A stretch of 64,000 nucleotides of DNA from Elusimicrobiota bacterium (GTDB lineage Bacteria; Elusimicrobiota; Elusimicrobia; UBA1565; UBA9628). Location: NCBI GenBank assembly GCA_016212855.1, contig JACRDP010000009.1, positions 1-64,000 of the forward strand. The letters are read 5' to 3'. Made by a program: the position numbers and the translations under genes. The notes under the pieces were generated by a model, which was not told the DNA's origin, did no database searches, and was given only the letters and a program-made list of their open reading frames with translations. The first letter of the stretch is position 1. Every line of letters starts with the position of its first letter. Positions 51,120-61,060 of the stretch are shown here, one piece after another.

Positions 51120-53246
51120 TTACAGGCTGACGGGCTTTCCGCTGTGCAGACTTTCATGAGCGGCCAGCGCCGCGTGAGACGAGGCGAGGACGTCGTCCAA
51201 AGAGACCGGAGCAGGCCGTCCCTGTCGCACCGCAGCGGCAAACGCGGACCACTGGGCCTGGTGTCCCTTGTCCGCCCGCATCCATGCGCGGCGCGAGGCT
51301 TTTCGGCCGTGCGACCATATCGTCAACCGCCGGAAATCCTCAAGAACAGCGCTCACGCCGCCCGAATGAACCTCATAGCGCTCCTTGCCCGCCGCGCTGT
51401 CGCCCGTACTGACATAAAGGATATCGGCGACGCTGCCGTCGGAGTAGCTCAGACGGAGCGACCAGTCTTGATCGCCAGCCAGCGAACCGATCCCTCGTGC
51501 GTCGGCCGCCGAAGGCTTTGAACCAACGACGAAGTTGGCCCAATCGATAAAATGACAACCCTCACCCAGCAGGCGTCCACCCTCGGACGGTTCCAAAACC
51601 CAATGCCCGGCTGGGAGCGCCCCAGCGTTTATCCGGATCTGGATCGCCTTTGCTCCGTCAGGCAGCGCCTTCTTCAATGCGATGGAGAAGGGAGCAAATC
51701 GCCGATTAAATCCAACGGCAAGAATACCTTTCGCCGAACGGGCCGCCGCTTCAACACGCCTAAATTCGTCAAGGGTGAGACATAGCGGTTTTTCTACGAA
51801 TACGCTCTTTCCGACGGCCAAGGCCGCGCAGGCCTGGGCCGCGTGCTCGCAATGGCGCGTCAGCACAGCAACGATGGATGTATCAGCGTCCGCAATGACC
51901 TCCTCCGCGCGCGACGAAGCGAAGGCAAAACCAAAGCGGTCCGCAGCAGCCTTCGCCTTGGTGCCCGACGCGCTGGCAATCCCGCGCAGGGAAGCGCCGG
52001 AAGCGTGCACGATGGGCAACAGCACGCTGCTTGCAAATTGGCCGGCGCCGATTACGCCTACGCCGCCGACAGCGGAGCGACGTGGAGCTGGACTCCAAAC
52101 TTGCGTCGCCGCAGCCGAGGGAAACTCGCCATAGGTCAAGACGACGCCCAAGGAAGGTTCGTCCCCGCTGCTGGCGATGAGCCGGTAGGCCTCGACCGCC
52201 GATCCAAATGGGAGGCGATGGGTGATGAGCGGGGCCACGCGAACAGATCCCGTCGACAGCAATCGCAGGAATTCCTCGATGTTCCTCTTTTCGGTCCAGC
52301 GCACATAAGCATAAGGATAGTCGATGCCGCCCTCTTCGTAGCTCGGGTCGTAGCGCCCAGGGCCATAGGAGCGGGAGACATGAAGCGCCAATTCCTTTCG
52401 ATAAAAAACGGTCCTCGGCACGGCAAGATTCACATTGCCGATGGCTACGACCACGCCGCGATCACGGGCGAGCGCACCGGAAAGCTCGATGGGATCGCTT
52501 GAGGCCGCGTCGGCGCAGATAAGCACGACGTCGAAGCCGCGGCCATCGGTAAAAGACATCGCCGCTGCTTCGGCGCCGGCGCGCGTGACCGCTGCATCAA
52601 ATCCTCCCGCCTTGGCGACCTCAAGACGGCGCGCGTCGAGATCGATGCCCAATACGCGGCAGCCGGCAGCCTTGGCGATCAACCCGGCCAGTTGTCCGAG
52701 AACGCCCAAGCCGATCACGACCACTGACTCGCCCAGCCTCGCTTCGGAGAGACGAAATCCCTGCAGTGCAATTGCACCCAAGGTCGAGAACGCCGCGTCC
52801 TCGAAGTTTGTCAAAAGCTGAGGAAACTTTACGCAAAGATTCTGAGGAACGGCGGCGAACTCCGCATGATTGGCGTAACCCGCGCCCGCGCAAGCGACAA
52901 AATCTCCGGGAGAAAAACCATCCACCCCTTCGCCAACCGCTTCGACCACGCCCGCGGCGGAATAGCCGAGCGGCAAAGGCTGATCGAGCCGACCTTGCGT
53001 AGCGTCCCAGACCGACAAGATCCCGTCGCGGCGCGCCTTCTGCACGGCCTGGCGCACGAGGTCCGGACGCTTGCGCGCCTTTCCGAGCAGAGTGCTCTTG
53101 GCGAAATCGACAAGCATCCTCTCCGTTCCCGCCGATACGGCCGAGGCGCGCAGACGCACGAGCACTTGCCCATCCCTCGCCTGCGGGACCGGCACCTCAG
53201 CGAGGTAGGTCTCACCCGACTTAAGATTCTGCAACAGCTGCTTCAA
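51120..53246 (-). CDS. two-domain oxidoreductase (zinc-type dehydrogenase + Gfo/Idh/MocA)
   Basis: TTG start with GGAGG six bases upstream. The 708-residue protein has an N-terminal MDR alcohol-dehydrogenase-like half (about 1-370; VVIGLGVLGQLAGLIAKAAG) and a C-terminal Gfo/Idh/MocA half (from about 390; GVIGAGQFASSVLLP, VFVEKPLCLTLDEF). Such fusions occur in capsule and heparinase-containing loci and are thought to modify sugars bound to a nucleotide or polymer. The substrate is unknown. Confidence 0.85.
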   Translation of the reverse strand: MKQLLQNLKSGETYLAEVPVPQARDGQVLVRLRASAVSAGTERMLVDFAKSTLLGKARKRPDLVRQAVQKARRDGILSVWDATQGRLDQPLPLGYSAAGVVEAVGEGVDGFSPGDFVACAGAGYANHAEFAAVPQNLCVKFPQLLTNFEDAAFSTLGAIALQGFRLSEARLGESVVVIGLGVLGQLAGLIAKAAGCRVLGIDLDARRLEVAKAGGFDAAVTRAGAEAAAMSFTDGRGFDVVLICADAASSDPIELSGALARDRGVVVAIGNVNLAVPRTVFYRKELALHVSRSYGPGRYDPSYEEGGIDYPYAYVRWTEKRNIEEFLRLLSTGSVRVAPLITHRLPFGSAVEAYRLIASSGDEPSLGVVLTYGEFPSAAATQVWSPAPRRSAVGGVGVIGAGQFASSVLLPIVHASGASLRGIASASGTKAKAAADRFGFAFASSRAEEVIADADTSIVAVLTRHCEHAAQACAALAVGKSVFVEKPLCLTLDEFRRVEAAARSAKGILAVGFNRRFAPFSIALKKALPDGAKAIQIRINAGALPAGHWVLEPSEGGRLLGEGCHFIDWANFVVGSKPSAADARGIGSLAGDQDWSLRLSYSDGSVADILYVSTGDSAAGKERYEVHSGGVSAVLEDFRRLTIWSHGRKASRRAWMRADKGHQAQWSAFAAAVRQGRPAPVSLDDVLASSHAALAAHESLHSGKPVSL

Positions 53247-53304
53247 CTCACTCCTCCGGCCGCTCTAGAGTCCAGATCGACCATATGCTACAAAATCGAT
53301 CCCG

Positions 53305-54657
53305 TCACTCCGCGACGGGCAATCCCAAAAGTCGTCGAATCCGATTGGAAGCGAAATCGAAGCGCATACCGAATATCTTATTATTGGGTACCAGCACCTG
53401 CCATCGCGGCGTCGCCAACTCCCGCCAGCTCAGACCTACGGCCTGCCGAAAGAACGCCACCTGCGCGAGCGCGACCACAAAGTAAGCGCACAGGGAGGCG
53501 ATGGCCGCCCCCAAGATTCCCAGGGGAGGCAAGAGCAGGGCGAGCAGCGCTACGGTCACCACTAGTCCCAAGCCTTCAGACAACGCCGGCTTTCCGGGTT
53601 CACCAAGGCCTCGCAGGCTGTTTCCCAAGACGCTGTTGACTCCTTGAAAAAGAGCCGCGACCAGGAGAATCCGCGCTGGGAAAATGGCCCCGGAATAATC
53701 CTTGCTGAACAAAAATGGCAGGACCCAGGGCATCAATAAAATGGCCAGGACCGTTGTCGGCACCCCCAACAAAGCCGCCAAATAAATATGACGCAACGCC
53801 TGCCCTCCGCCGGCTTCGATATTTTCCGCCTTGGCGATCCGAGGGAACACCACCATGGCTAAGGCGTTGTAGAGAGGAGCCAGCATGCCGGAAAGCGAAA
53901 CGGCTACCGCATAAAGTCCGAGTTGATCGGAAGCCATCACCGAGGTCATGATGAGTTGATCCATGCGCAGATTAACCTGCGACGCGATCGAAGAAAGAAA
54001 CGACTTAAGCCCATAAGCGAATACCGGTCTCACCAGAGTCCGCGGCCATGCAAACACCGGACGCAGCCTCCAGATCACCGCGCTGGAGGTAATCATGCAA
54101 GCGGAAGTCTGGGTACAAAGATAAGCGATCAAATAGTTGCGCACCGTCGGCCAGCCCATGGCCGCTACGCAGGCGACCCCGATGGTATAACTGACTCCGC
54201 CGTAGATGCGCAGGAGGTTGAATTCGACAAGGGCATTGGAGCCCAGGAGAAGATGGGCTTGTTGATTGGTGGCGATCATGAATGGGATCGCCACCGCCAT
54301 CCATCTCAAATAAGAGCTCACGACGGGAGACAGATGAAGAGCCTCAGGCAGGATCAGCGCTCCGAAAAGAGCCAGCAGGCCTCCCCACAGGATGCTGACC
54401 AGCCAGGACAGCAGCCACAGGCCACCTATACGTTTGGGTTCCTTGCCCGCAAAGTAAGCGAAGGAAAAACCAAGACCCAGGTTCCCGATCAACGTCAGCG
54501 CATTAAGCCAAACAATGACGGCCGCCATTTCGCCGCGGCGCTCGGGCCCCAACGTACGCGCAAGCATGATCCCGGCGCAGGCGCCCGCGACACCCACGAT
54601 GATCGTCGACGCGAGAGTGCCGGGTAGACCGCGGGTCATACGGCCTTGAATTTTCAT
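53305..54657 (-). CDS. wzx: Wzx-like polysaccharide flippase
   Basis: The 450-residue membrane protein has about twelve to fourteen helices and the MATE/MOP-flippase pattern, including ARTLGPERRGEMAAVIVWLN at the first loop and a later FSKDYSGAIFPARILLVAA. It should flip the undecaprenyl-linked repeat unit to the periplasm. It overlaps the Wzy-like gene by four bases. Confidence 0.85.
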   Translation of the reverse strand: MKIQGRMTRGLPGTLASTIIVGVAGACAGIMLARTLGPERRGEMAAVIVWLNALTLIGNLGLGFSFAYFAGKEPKRIGGLWLLSWLVSILWGGLLALFGALILPEALHLSPVVSSYLRWMAVAIPFMIATNQQAHLLLGSNALVEFNLLRIYGGVSYTIGVACVAAMGWPTVRNYLIAYLCTQTSACMITSSAVIWRLRPVFAWPRTLVRPVFAYGLKSFLSSIASQVNLRMDQLIMTSVMASDQLGLYAVAVSLSGMLAPLYNALAMVVFPRIAKAENIEAGGGQALRHIYLAALLGVPTTVLAILLMPWVLPFLFSKDYSGAIFPARILLVAALFQGVNSVLGNSLRGLGEPGKPALSEGLGLVVTVALLALLLPPLGILGAAIASLCAYFVVALAQVAFFRQAVGLSWRELATPRWQVLVPNNKIFGMRFDFASNRIRRLLGLPVAE

Positions 54658-55979
54658 CGTTTAGCCACGGCGCCGGGCGCACCCGAGGCTTGCTTGCCGG
54701 AGCGCACACCGATGCCGGTTCCCAACGCCGTCAGCACCAACCAAACGATCGGACTGAACCGATTGAGCGTCAACACCGGCGCTCCCATTCCGGCCCCGAG
54801 GAGAAGCAGAACGACGACCAGCAGAAGTTGGCCCTCTTCGCAGCCCCCGAACTTGCTTCTAATCGCACGAAACAGGGCATACCCGAACATGGCTAAATAA
54901 AGGACTAGCGCCACGCAGCCTCCCGAGGCGAATATTTCCAAATAGGCGTTATCGACGATCGCGTAGGACCCGATCCCCGTTCCCAGCCACGGAGATCGGG
55001 ACCAGACTTCTCCGAAATCATCGATGATTCCCCCACGAGTGCCGCCGGTCGTGAAGCGACCCGCGGTGTAGCGCGACAGGACATCGGAGGAGTCAAGGTA
55101 TGACGACAGCTTCGTCAGCCTCGCTCCGGTAGCCGTATCGATAAGCACATATTGCGCCGAAAGGAAAATAACGGGGGCAAGCAGAAACAAGATCAGCGCG
55201 GACCTCCTCATGGCTTTGCCTGAAGAGAGCATATAGATGCCCGCCAGGATCGGCGCTCCGATCAAGAACACCTTAGAGACCGATAGGAGCCCCCCGATGA
55301 CGACCAAACCGACTGCGGCGAGTTGCATAACACTGGGCCATCTTCTCGCTTTAGCCAGCGTGTAGCACCACAACATAAGAACCAGCGAATACATATCGCC
55401 GGCTTCGATCGGCTGGTTGAATATGCCCGTAAATCTCCCCAGCGCTCCCGCCGCACTGGCGACTGAGGAGCGCTCCAATTTCCCTGAGTCCTGCCAGAAG
55501 TGCGAAAGCATCGGCTTGAGAGCTCCTCCGGGGAGAGCGAGCTGAACGATCGCGACCGCTGAATTAAGCGCTGCCAGAAAGAGCGCGACCTTGCATATTT
55601 CCATTATCATCGCAGAGGAGCCGCCGCTCTTTAAGCGGCGTTTCATGCAAGCGGACATGACAAACATCAGCACCAGCGGTTCAAGGAACTTCTCACCGCG
55701 GGAGACAATGTGCCGAATGTTCGGATCGTATTGCGGATAATAATTCGCGTAAGTTGAGATCGCCGACCACAAAACGATCAGCATCCAAAATACGCAGATA
55801 TGCAGAATAAAGGTCGATGCTTGCTTTTTCTTCTCCAGGAAATAGACAGGTAACGTCATCAAAAAAAACCCGTAGATCAGGACATGAGCAGCTTGAAGGC
55901 CGGAACCTGTACCCAGATACGGCCCGAAACAGCCGACCACGATGAGTATCGCGGAATTTCGGATCAGCCAGTCATACAT
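54654..55979 (-). CDS. O-antigen polymerase/ligase family protein (Wzy-like)
   Basis: The 441-residue protein has ten or more helices. The large periplasmic loop near residues 290-340 contains GGTRGGIIDDFGEVWSRSPW, GTGIGSYAIVDNAYLE, resembling the Wzy_C signature. It likely polymerises repeat units. The ATG lies after GGAG with rather long spacing. A second ligase-like protein is encoded at 57594. Confidence 0.8.
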   Translation of the reverse strand: MYDWLIRNSAILIVVGCFGPYLGTGSGLQAAHVLIYGFFLMTLPVYFLEKKKQASTFILHICVFWMLIVLWSAISTYANYYPQYDPNIRHIVSRGEKFLEPLVLMFVMSACMKRRLKSGGSSAMIMEICKVALFLAALNSAVAIVQLALPGGALKPMLSHFWQDSGKLERSSVASAAGALGRFTGIFNQPIEAGDMYSLVLMLWCYTLAKARRWPSVMQLAAVGLVVIGGLLSVSKVFLIGAPILAGIYMLSSGKAMRRSALILFLLAPVIFLSAQYVLIDTATGARLTKLSSYLDSSDVLSRYTAGRFTTGGTRGGIIDDFGEVWSRSPWLGTGIGSYAIVDNAYLEIFASGGCVALVLYLAMFGYALFRAIRSKFGGCEEGQLLLVVVLLLLGAGMGAPVLTLNRFSPIVWLVLTALGTGIGVRSGKQASGAPGAVAKR

Positions 55980-56032
55980 GAATCAACACTCCACAATGTT
56001 TCCCAAGTAGATGCTCGAGTCATTCTGTGCCG

Positions 56033-56686
56033 TCAGAGCCGACCCTCGAGCCAGAGCACCCGCCCGGCGGGCAGGCACTGTCCGCCGCCGCAGGCACTCA
56101 GCAGTTCCCGCGCATCGGCGCGAACCTCAAAGAGCGCCCTCCACGGCCTCAGGGCGTCCGCGGGCAACGGAATCGGGGAGGTGGTGTTGTTGACGAGAAG
56201 AAGATACAGCCGGCCGCGAAAGCGCAAAGCCCGCGCCAACACGCCGCCCGGAACCGCGAACGGCAGACCGACTTCGGCTCCGGATTCCAAAATCGGCCGC
56301 ATCGCGGCCGTTTCGCGGGCCACGCGGGACAGGGCCTGCCACTCCTCGGGATATGAACTCAGTTCGCGCCCGTCCGGTAAAGTCGGCAAGGCAAAGTATA
56401 CGCCCGTCCGGCCTTTGACGGCCGCGAGCGCGACGAGCAGGCGTAGATGCGCCCAATCCGCCAGGATATCCCCCCTCCGGTCCGAAGGCCAGCCGGCCAA
56501 GACGCTCGCCCCGGGCGCGTCGGCGCCGTCGGGTGCGGCCGCGCGAATGGAGAGCCCCTCCGCACGCGCCGCCGACGCGACGCCTGGCCCGACGGGCGCG
56601 AGCAACCCGATCTCGAAGTCGCGCGTCTTATCGGGGGCGCAGGCGGTCGTCAGCGCCAGAAGGGATGCCGCGAACGCGCGTCTCAT
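56033..56686 (-). CDS. hypothetical lipoprotein of the exopolysaccharide locus
   Basis: The start overlaps the upstream stop (ATGA). The 217-residue protein has a lipobox signal (MRRAFAASLLALTTAC). The mature part resembles a fragment of a TIM-barrel hydrolase or polysaccharide-associated protein (ASVLAGWPSDRRGDILADW, FRGRLYLLLVNNTTSPIPLP), where the last motif looks like a C-terminal beta-sandwich of glycosidases. A CGGGQC disulphide is possible. Function unknown. Confidence 0.6.
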   Translation of the reverse strand: MRRAFAASLLALTTACAPDKTRDFEIGLLAPVGPGVASAARAEGLSIRAAAPDGADAPGASVLAGWPSDRRGDILADWAHLRLLVALAAVKGRTGVYFALPTLPDGRELSSYPEEWQALSRVARETAAMRPILESGAEVGLPFAVPGGVLARALRFRGRLYLLLVNNTTSPIPLPADALRPWRALFEVRADARELLSACGGGQCLPAGRVLWLEGRL

Positions 56687-57597
56687 GATCGCACCCCTGC
56701 GTGCATGCCCGCGATCAGCATGGCGGTCAGGACGAAGATCCGAAAATCCTCCAGGAACGCCCCGAGCATGAGCATCCCGGCGACAACGCCAAGAAATAGC
56801 GCCGCTCCCAGGAGATGATGCGGGTCGTCCCATGAGGCCCGCAGAAGCCGAAAGGCGACGAGGCATAAGCCGATTAAGATCAGCCCCGCACCGAGAACGC
56901 CATTGCGCAGAAGCCATCTGAGATATTGGTTGCCCAGAGTCGACATCGGTTCGTACAGAGCGGGGCCCCAGCCGAATACCGGGGATCGCCCAAAATAGGC
57001 GAACGCCTCGCGCGAGGACGTGAGGACCGGCGGCGCATTGAACAAGACGACCAGCGCGGAGGCCGCCGCGTGCACGCGACGAAGCGGCGCAAGCGAGAAA
57101 AATAAAAAATGGATCGCGGCCAGAACCGAGAGGCAGCCTAGGAGCCCGGCTGGCTCGAACAGGTACCACGACCGCGCCCCAATCGACAGCAGGAAAAGAG
57201 AGAGATAAATCGCGGCCGTAAGCCCCGTTTCCAAAGACTTACGAACCGACTCATCGTAATGCTGGATGAGGTAGACCGTGAAAGCCCCTGCGACGGGATA
57301 ACGCGAAAGCGCCCACACATCCCCCGCCCCGGTGCGAATGCCGTTGAAGGCCGTCGAGTACGCATAGGAAACAGCGTCGAGCAAAGCCAGCAGGAAGAAC
57401 AGCCCCGCGGCCTGGCGTCCGGGCCGACGAGTCTCCCAAGGAGAGGACAACGTCAGCGAGGCCGCGCCGCTGAGAAGGAGCGCGCCCGCAGGCAGAAGAA
57501 GACCGAGTCGTCCGCCCAGAAAGTGACCCGGAACGAAAAGGGCCAACCACACGACGGCGCTCATGGGATTATGCAGGCGTAGCGCAACCGGGATCAT
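56683..57597 (-). CDS. polytopic membrane protein, O-antigen-ligase-like fragment
   Basis: The 304-residue protein has about eight helices. The sequence FGRSPVFGWGPALYEPMSTLGNQYLRWLLRNG resembles the conserved periplasmic loop of Wzy_C proteins (GxGxGxF...N.YL), but the protein is shorter than usual polymerases. Its start overlaps the preceding 582-residue gene. It may assist polymerisation or be a reduced polymerase. Confidence 0.6.
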   Translation of the reverse strand: MIPVALRLHNPMSAVVWLALFVPGHFLGGRLGLLLPAGALLLSGAASLTLSSPWETRRPGRQAAGLFFLLALLDAVSYAYSTAFNGIRTGAGDVWALSRYPVAGAFTVYLIQHYDESVRKSLETGLTAAIYLSLFLLSIGARSWYLFEPAGLLGCLSVLAAIHFLFFSLAPLRRVHAAASALVVLFNAPPVLTSSREAFAYFGRSPVFGWGPALYEPMSTLGNQYLRWLLRNGVLGAGLILIGLCLVAFRLLRASWDDPHHLLGAALFLGVVAGMLMLGAFLEDFRIFVLTAMLIAGMHAGVRS

Positions 57598-59342
57598 TCT
57601 TTCTCCTGCGCCGGAGACGAGCGGTAGAACGAACGCAGTTCTTCGAGAGCCTTCCGACGTTGCTCAGATGCGTTCTCCCGGCGCGGCTCCAAGCGGGCAA
57701 AGCGGACGGCCACCGCCCGCGTGGCGAAGTCGGCACCGTCGGCCGAGCGCCCCAGCCGCCGCAGAATCGCCCCCGCGAGGTAGAGTATCTCCGTGTTGAA
57801 CGGGCGGCGTTCGACGGCGGCGAGAGCGTAGCGAAGAGAAAGCCGCAACATGGCGTAGTCGGCCGCCGGACCGTCTCCGGCCGCCTTGTACGCGGCCACG
57901 GACATCAGCACGGCGATGTCCGGCCTGTCATCGAGCGACAGCGCCCCCGCGATTGCCACGACGCGTTCCAGGGGCTCACCGGGCGTTGCGGCCCGCCGAG
58001 CCGCCAAGGCCGGCAGAACAGCCACCCGCAACATCACGATGCAGTAGGCTGCGGCCAGAAGAGCGGCGCCCGCCGAAGGCCGCAACTCAGGGGCGCGGAC
58101 GACTGATTTATCCGCCCAGGAAGGCGCGGAAAGAAGAAAGCCGAGAACTCCGAAAAAGAAGACCGCGTTGGCCGGTATCTGAAAGCTGAAATCGAACAAT
58201 GAGTGCGCCGCGAAAACGGCCGTGGCCGCCAGGCTTCCACCGATGAGGGCGCGCATCTCGCTCGAACGCGCCTCGCGCCAGGTCCGCGCGGAGATCAGGA
58301 CCGCCAGGCCCGCGGCGATGAACGCCCCGATGAGGCCGAAGATCCCCGTTTCCAGCGCAAACTCGATCCAATCGCTGTGCGCATGGGCGGCAGTGCCCAG
58401 CAGAGTGAGATCCTGATACGAGGGATAAATCGTCTCGAAGCCCCCCAGCCCCGTGCCGAACAGCGGCGCGTCCCGCCACCAGCGCCAGGCATCGCCATAG
58501 ATGGACAGACGCCCCATGACGTTTTTAGCGACGAGCGCCCCCGCGTCGGCGCTGGCCGCGACATGAAAGTAGGCGAAGAAGATCGTCAGCACCGCGCCGG
58601 CGAGCGCAGCGGCCGCACGCAGACGGCGGCGACGGGGGCTCCGCGCGAAATCGGCGCCAATAAAAGAAACCGCGGAGGCGGCCAATGGAATCGCCATTAA
58701 GGAGGCCTCGGACGTGCATAAAGCAAGTCCGATAACAACGACCACAAGGGCGCCCGCCAGGAGCTTTCCAGGCCGGGAAAAGAACAGGCCGACGCCGGCG
58801 GCCAAGGACACGAGCATGATGTTGGCGGCATGATCGCGGTTGTAATAGGAGCCGAAACGCAGCTCTTGACGCAGCCAGTAGAACTGACCGCCGGTGACTT
58901 CCTGGAGCAGACCAAGCACGGCCAACGCCAAGCCGACGCCAAGGAGAAAACGCGCGTAGCGGCGCGCGATAGAGTGCGTAACGACGATACGCGGCACGCT
59001 CCACAGCACGGCCGCGCAGGCGGCCCAGAGCATGACGGCGGCCCTGGTCTCATCGGGCGCCGCCGTGAAAGGCACGAACGGGCGCGGGCCGTCCGGCGCC
59101 GCGACGGTCGCGAGTTGGAGGCAGCCCAAAGCCGCGACGGCCGCCGGGAAAAGCCAGAAATACGCTCCGGCAGGGGAGGCGGCCGGTCGCCCTTTGAGAA
59201 AGCAGGCTAGGGCGAGGGTAAAGACGAGAATCTCGATCACCGCGCGCGACCACGGCTCCACGCCGCCGAAGGCGAACACCCCGAACGCGGTCGCCGCGTA
59301 CAACAGCCCTTCCAGTACCCGGGAAGGAATGCGCGGCGTCAT
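57594..59342 (-). CDS. O-antigen ligase family protein with C-terminal helical repeat region
   Basis: The 582-residue protein has about twelve helices. The Wzy_C/WaaL loop contains FGSYYNRDHAANIM, LFGTGLGGFETIYPSYQ and AHSDWIEFALETGIFGLIG, which match the signature of ligases/polymerases well. The C-terminal 130 residues are soluble and TPR-like. It is sandwiched between the Wzc-type kinase and a second membrane protein, so it is probably the main polymerase or ligase. Confidence 0.8.
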   Translation of the reverse strand: MTPRIPSRVLEGLLYAATAFGVFAFGGVEPWSRAVIEILVFTLALACFLKGRPAASPAGAYFWLFPAAVAALGCLQLATVAAPDGPRPFVPFTAAPDETRAAVMLWAACAAVLWSVPRIVVTHSIARRYARFLLGVGLALAVLGLLQEVTGGQFYWLRQELRFGSYYNRDHAANIMLVSLAAGVGLFFSRPGKLLAGALVVVVIGLALCTSEASLMAIPLAASAVSFIGADFARSPRRRRLRAAAALAGAVLTIFFAYFHVAASADAGALVAKNVMGRLSIYGDAWRWWRDAPLFGTGLGGFETIYPSYQDLTLLGTAAHAHSDWIEFALETGIFGLIGAFIAAGLAVLISARTWREARSSEMRALIGGSLAATAVFAAHSLFDFSFQIPANAVFFFGVLGFLLSAPSWADKSVVRAPELRPSAGAALLAAAYCIVMLRVAVLPALAARRAATPGEPLERVVAIAGALSLDDRPDIAVLMSVAAYKAAGDGPAADYAMLRLSLRYALAAVERRPFNTEILYLAGAILRRLGRSADGADFATRAVAVRFARLEPRRENASEQRRKALEELRSFYRSSPAQEKE

Positions 59343-61057
59343 ATAGCCCGGTCTTTCTTGGTCTCCGAATCGACGTAGTCGCGGTAATACTGCTCGTAAT
59401 AGCGGCCGTCCGCGTAAGTCATCGTGCCGAGCCGTGCGCCGTTGACGACGCCGCCGAGTATTTTCAGGCCGCCGACGCGCAGGCGCGCGCAGGCGGTCCG
59501 TATGAGCGGCACGCGCGTGCGCCCGAAACGAGTCACGAAAATGTTTTGCTTGACGTGACGGCCCCAGAGCAGGATGTCGCTGATGGGGAACACCGGCGGG
59601 CAGTCCACGATGACCCGGGCGTAGCGCCCCCTCGCCCAGGTGAGGAATTTTTTAAGCTGATCTGTGTTGAGCAGCTCCGCGGGGTTCGGCGGCCTCTGCC
59701 CGCAGACGATCACGTCCAGGTGCGCTATGCCGCTTGACTGAACGAGGCCGTCCGGAGACGAGGCCACGCCGGACAAGAAGTCGCTGAGGCCGGTTTCGTT
59801 GGACAGGTGGAAGTTGCGGTGCTGGCGCGGGCGGCGAAGGTCGCCGTCGACGAGAAGGACTTTCTGTCCCAGTTGAGCGAGGGCCACGGCCATGTTCGCG
59901 GCGACGAAGCTTTTACCCTCCTCCTGCACCGTGCTGGTGACGAGGATGACCGGTTCGCCGTCCACGGACTCCGCGTAGCCGATCATAGTGCGCAAGTTGC
60001 GGAAGGCTTCGCTCATGAGCGAGACCTCCGAGGACAACAGCGGCGCGTAAACCTTCGCGTCCTTCTTCAGTCTGGTATGAGGGATAAGTCCCAGAAACGG
60101 CAGATCGAGCTTGCGTTCGACGTCGTCGTGCGTGCGCACGGTTTGGTCGAGCATCTCGATGATCAATGCGGTGAAGACGCCAAGAATGAGCCCGCCCAGC
60201 AGGCCGAAGACGAGAGCCAGGGCCTTGCGCGGGCGAACCGGACGCTGCGGCAGCTTCGGCGGGTCGATGATGCGGACGTTGTTTCCCTGCAGTTGGCCAG
60301 ACAGCTCGGACTTGAGGCTTTGAACGATATTGTTGACCTCGTTGTCGAGGACCTTGTGCATCGAGGCAAGCCGAGACGTCAGCCCCTGGACGGCGGGATG
60401 GCTGGACGTGTACTTCATGCGCAGGTCAGCCAGCTGCGCCTCTGCGGAGAAGATCTGGCTCTTGATGTCCTGAATCAACTTGTTGTTGACGACGGAGGGC
60501 AATGACTCGTTGATCCGCTGGGCGTCGACGCCTTTGACGCGCATCTGCAGGGCATCGAGAACGTCCTTCGACATGAACATCTGATTGTTCAAGTTCTGCT
60601 CGACGAAATACTGAGACAGGGTGTGGGAAATCTCCATGGCCAGGCGGGGATCGGTGCTGTCGGCGTTGACGTAGCAGAGCCGGGTCTTAGGAACCGGCAT
60701 GATCGTCACGGCGTCGCGCAGGAGTTGGATGCCCAGGGCGAAGTCGCGAGAGTCCGCAAGTTTAAGGGCTGCGTATGCACGCTCGAGAGCGGTGTCGCTC
60801 GTGATGAGCTTGTACTGGGTCAGGAAATACGCGTCGTCGTCGCTTTCCACACCGACGCCTTGCTGGGCGATCCCCTTATTGGCCCGCTCAACGTTGAGCA
60901 AGGTCTCCGCGCGGAACACCGGGGTGGACAGGAAAGCGTAGGCCGCGGAGGCGAGAAACACGGCCGCGGCGATGAGCAGGGCGATCCAACGCCGCCGCGA
61001 GACGATCTCGATGTACAGGGCGAGATTGATCTCGACTTCCTGTTCGGATTCGGCCAT
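59339..61057 (-). CDS. Wzc-like chain-length regulator/tyrosine autokinase
   Basis: The 572-residue protein has a Wzz domain with flanking helices (about 27-48 and 290-312), a periplasmic coiled-coil region and a C-terminal BY-kinase domain. The P-loop TVQEEGKSFVAAN is a variant of the usual P-x-E-G-K-S/T. VLLVDGDLRRPRQHR and VIVDCPPV are Walker A' and B. A tyrosine cluster (YADGRYYEQYYRDY) lies at the C-terminus. It controls polymer length and export together with Wza, and is likely reversed by the phosphatase at 41837. Confidence 0.9.
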   Translation of the reverse strand: MAESEQEVEINLALYIEIVSRRRWIALLIAAAVFLASAAYAFLSTPVFRAETLLNVERANKGIAQQGVGVESDDDAYFLTQYKLITSDTALERAYAALKLADSRDFALGIQLLRDAVTIMPVPKTRLCYVNADSTDPRLAMEISHTLSQYFVEQNLNNQMFMSKDVLDALQMRVKGVDAQRINESLPSVVNNKLIQDIKSQIFSAEAQLADLRMKYTSSHPAVQGLTSRLASMHKVLDNEVNNIVQSLKSELSGQLQGNNVRIIDPPKLPQRPVRPRKALALVFGLLGGLILGVFTALIIEMLDQTVRTHDDVERKLDLPFLGLIPHTRLKKDAKVYAPLLSSEVSLMSEAFRNLRTMIGYAESVDGEPVILVTSTVQEEGKSFVAANMAVALAQLGQKVLLVDGDLRRPRQHRNFHLSNETGLSDFLSGVASSPDGLVQSSGIAHLDVIVCGQRPPNPAELLNTDQLKKFLTWARGRYARVIVDCPPVFPISDILLWGRHVKQNIFVTRFGRTRVPLIRTACARLRVGGLKILGGVVNGARLGTMTYADGRYYEQYYRDYVDSETKKDRAI

Positions 61058-61060
61058 GGC

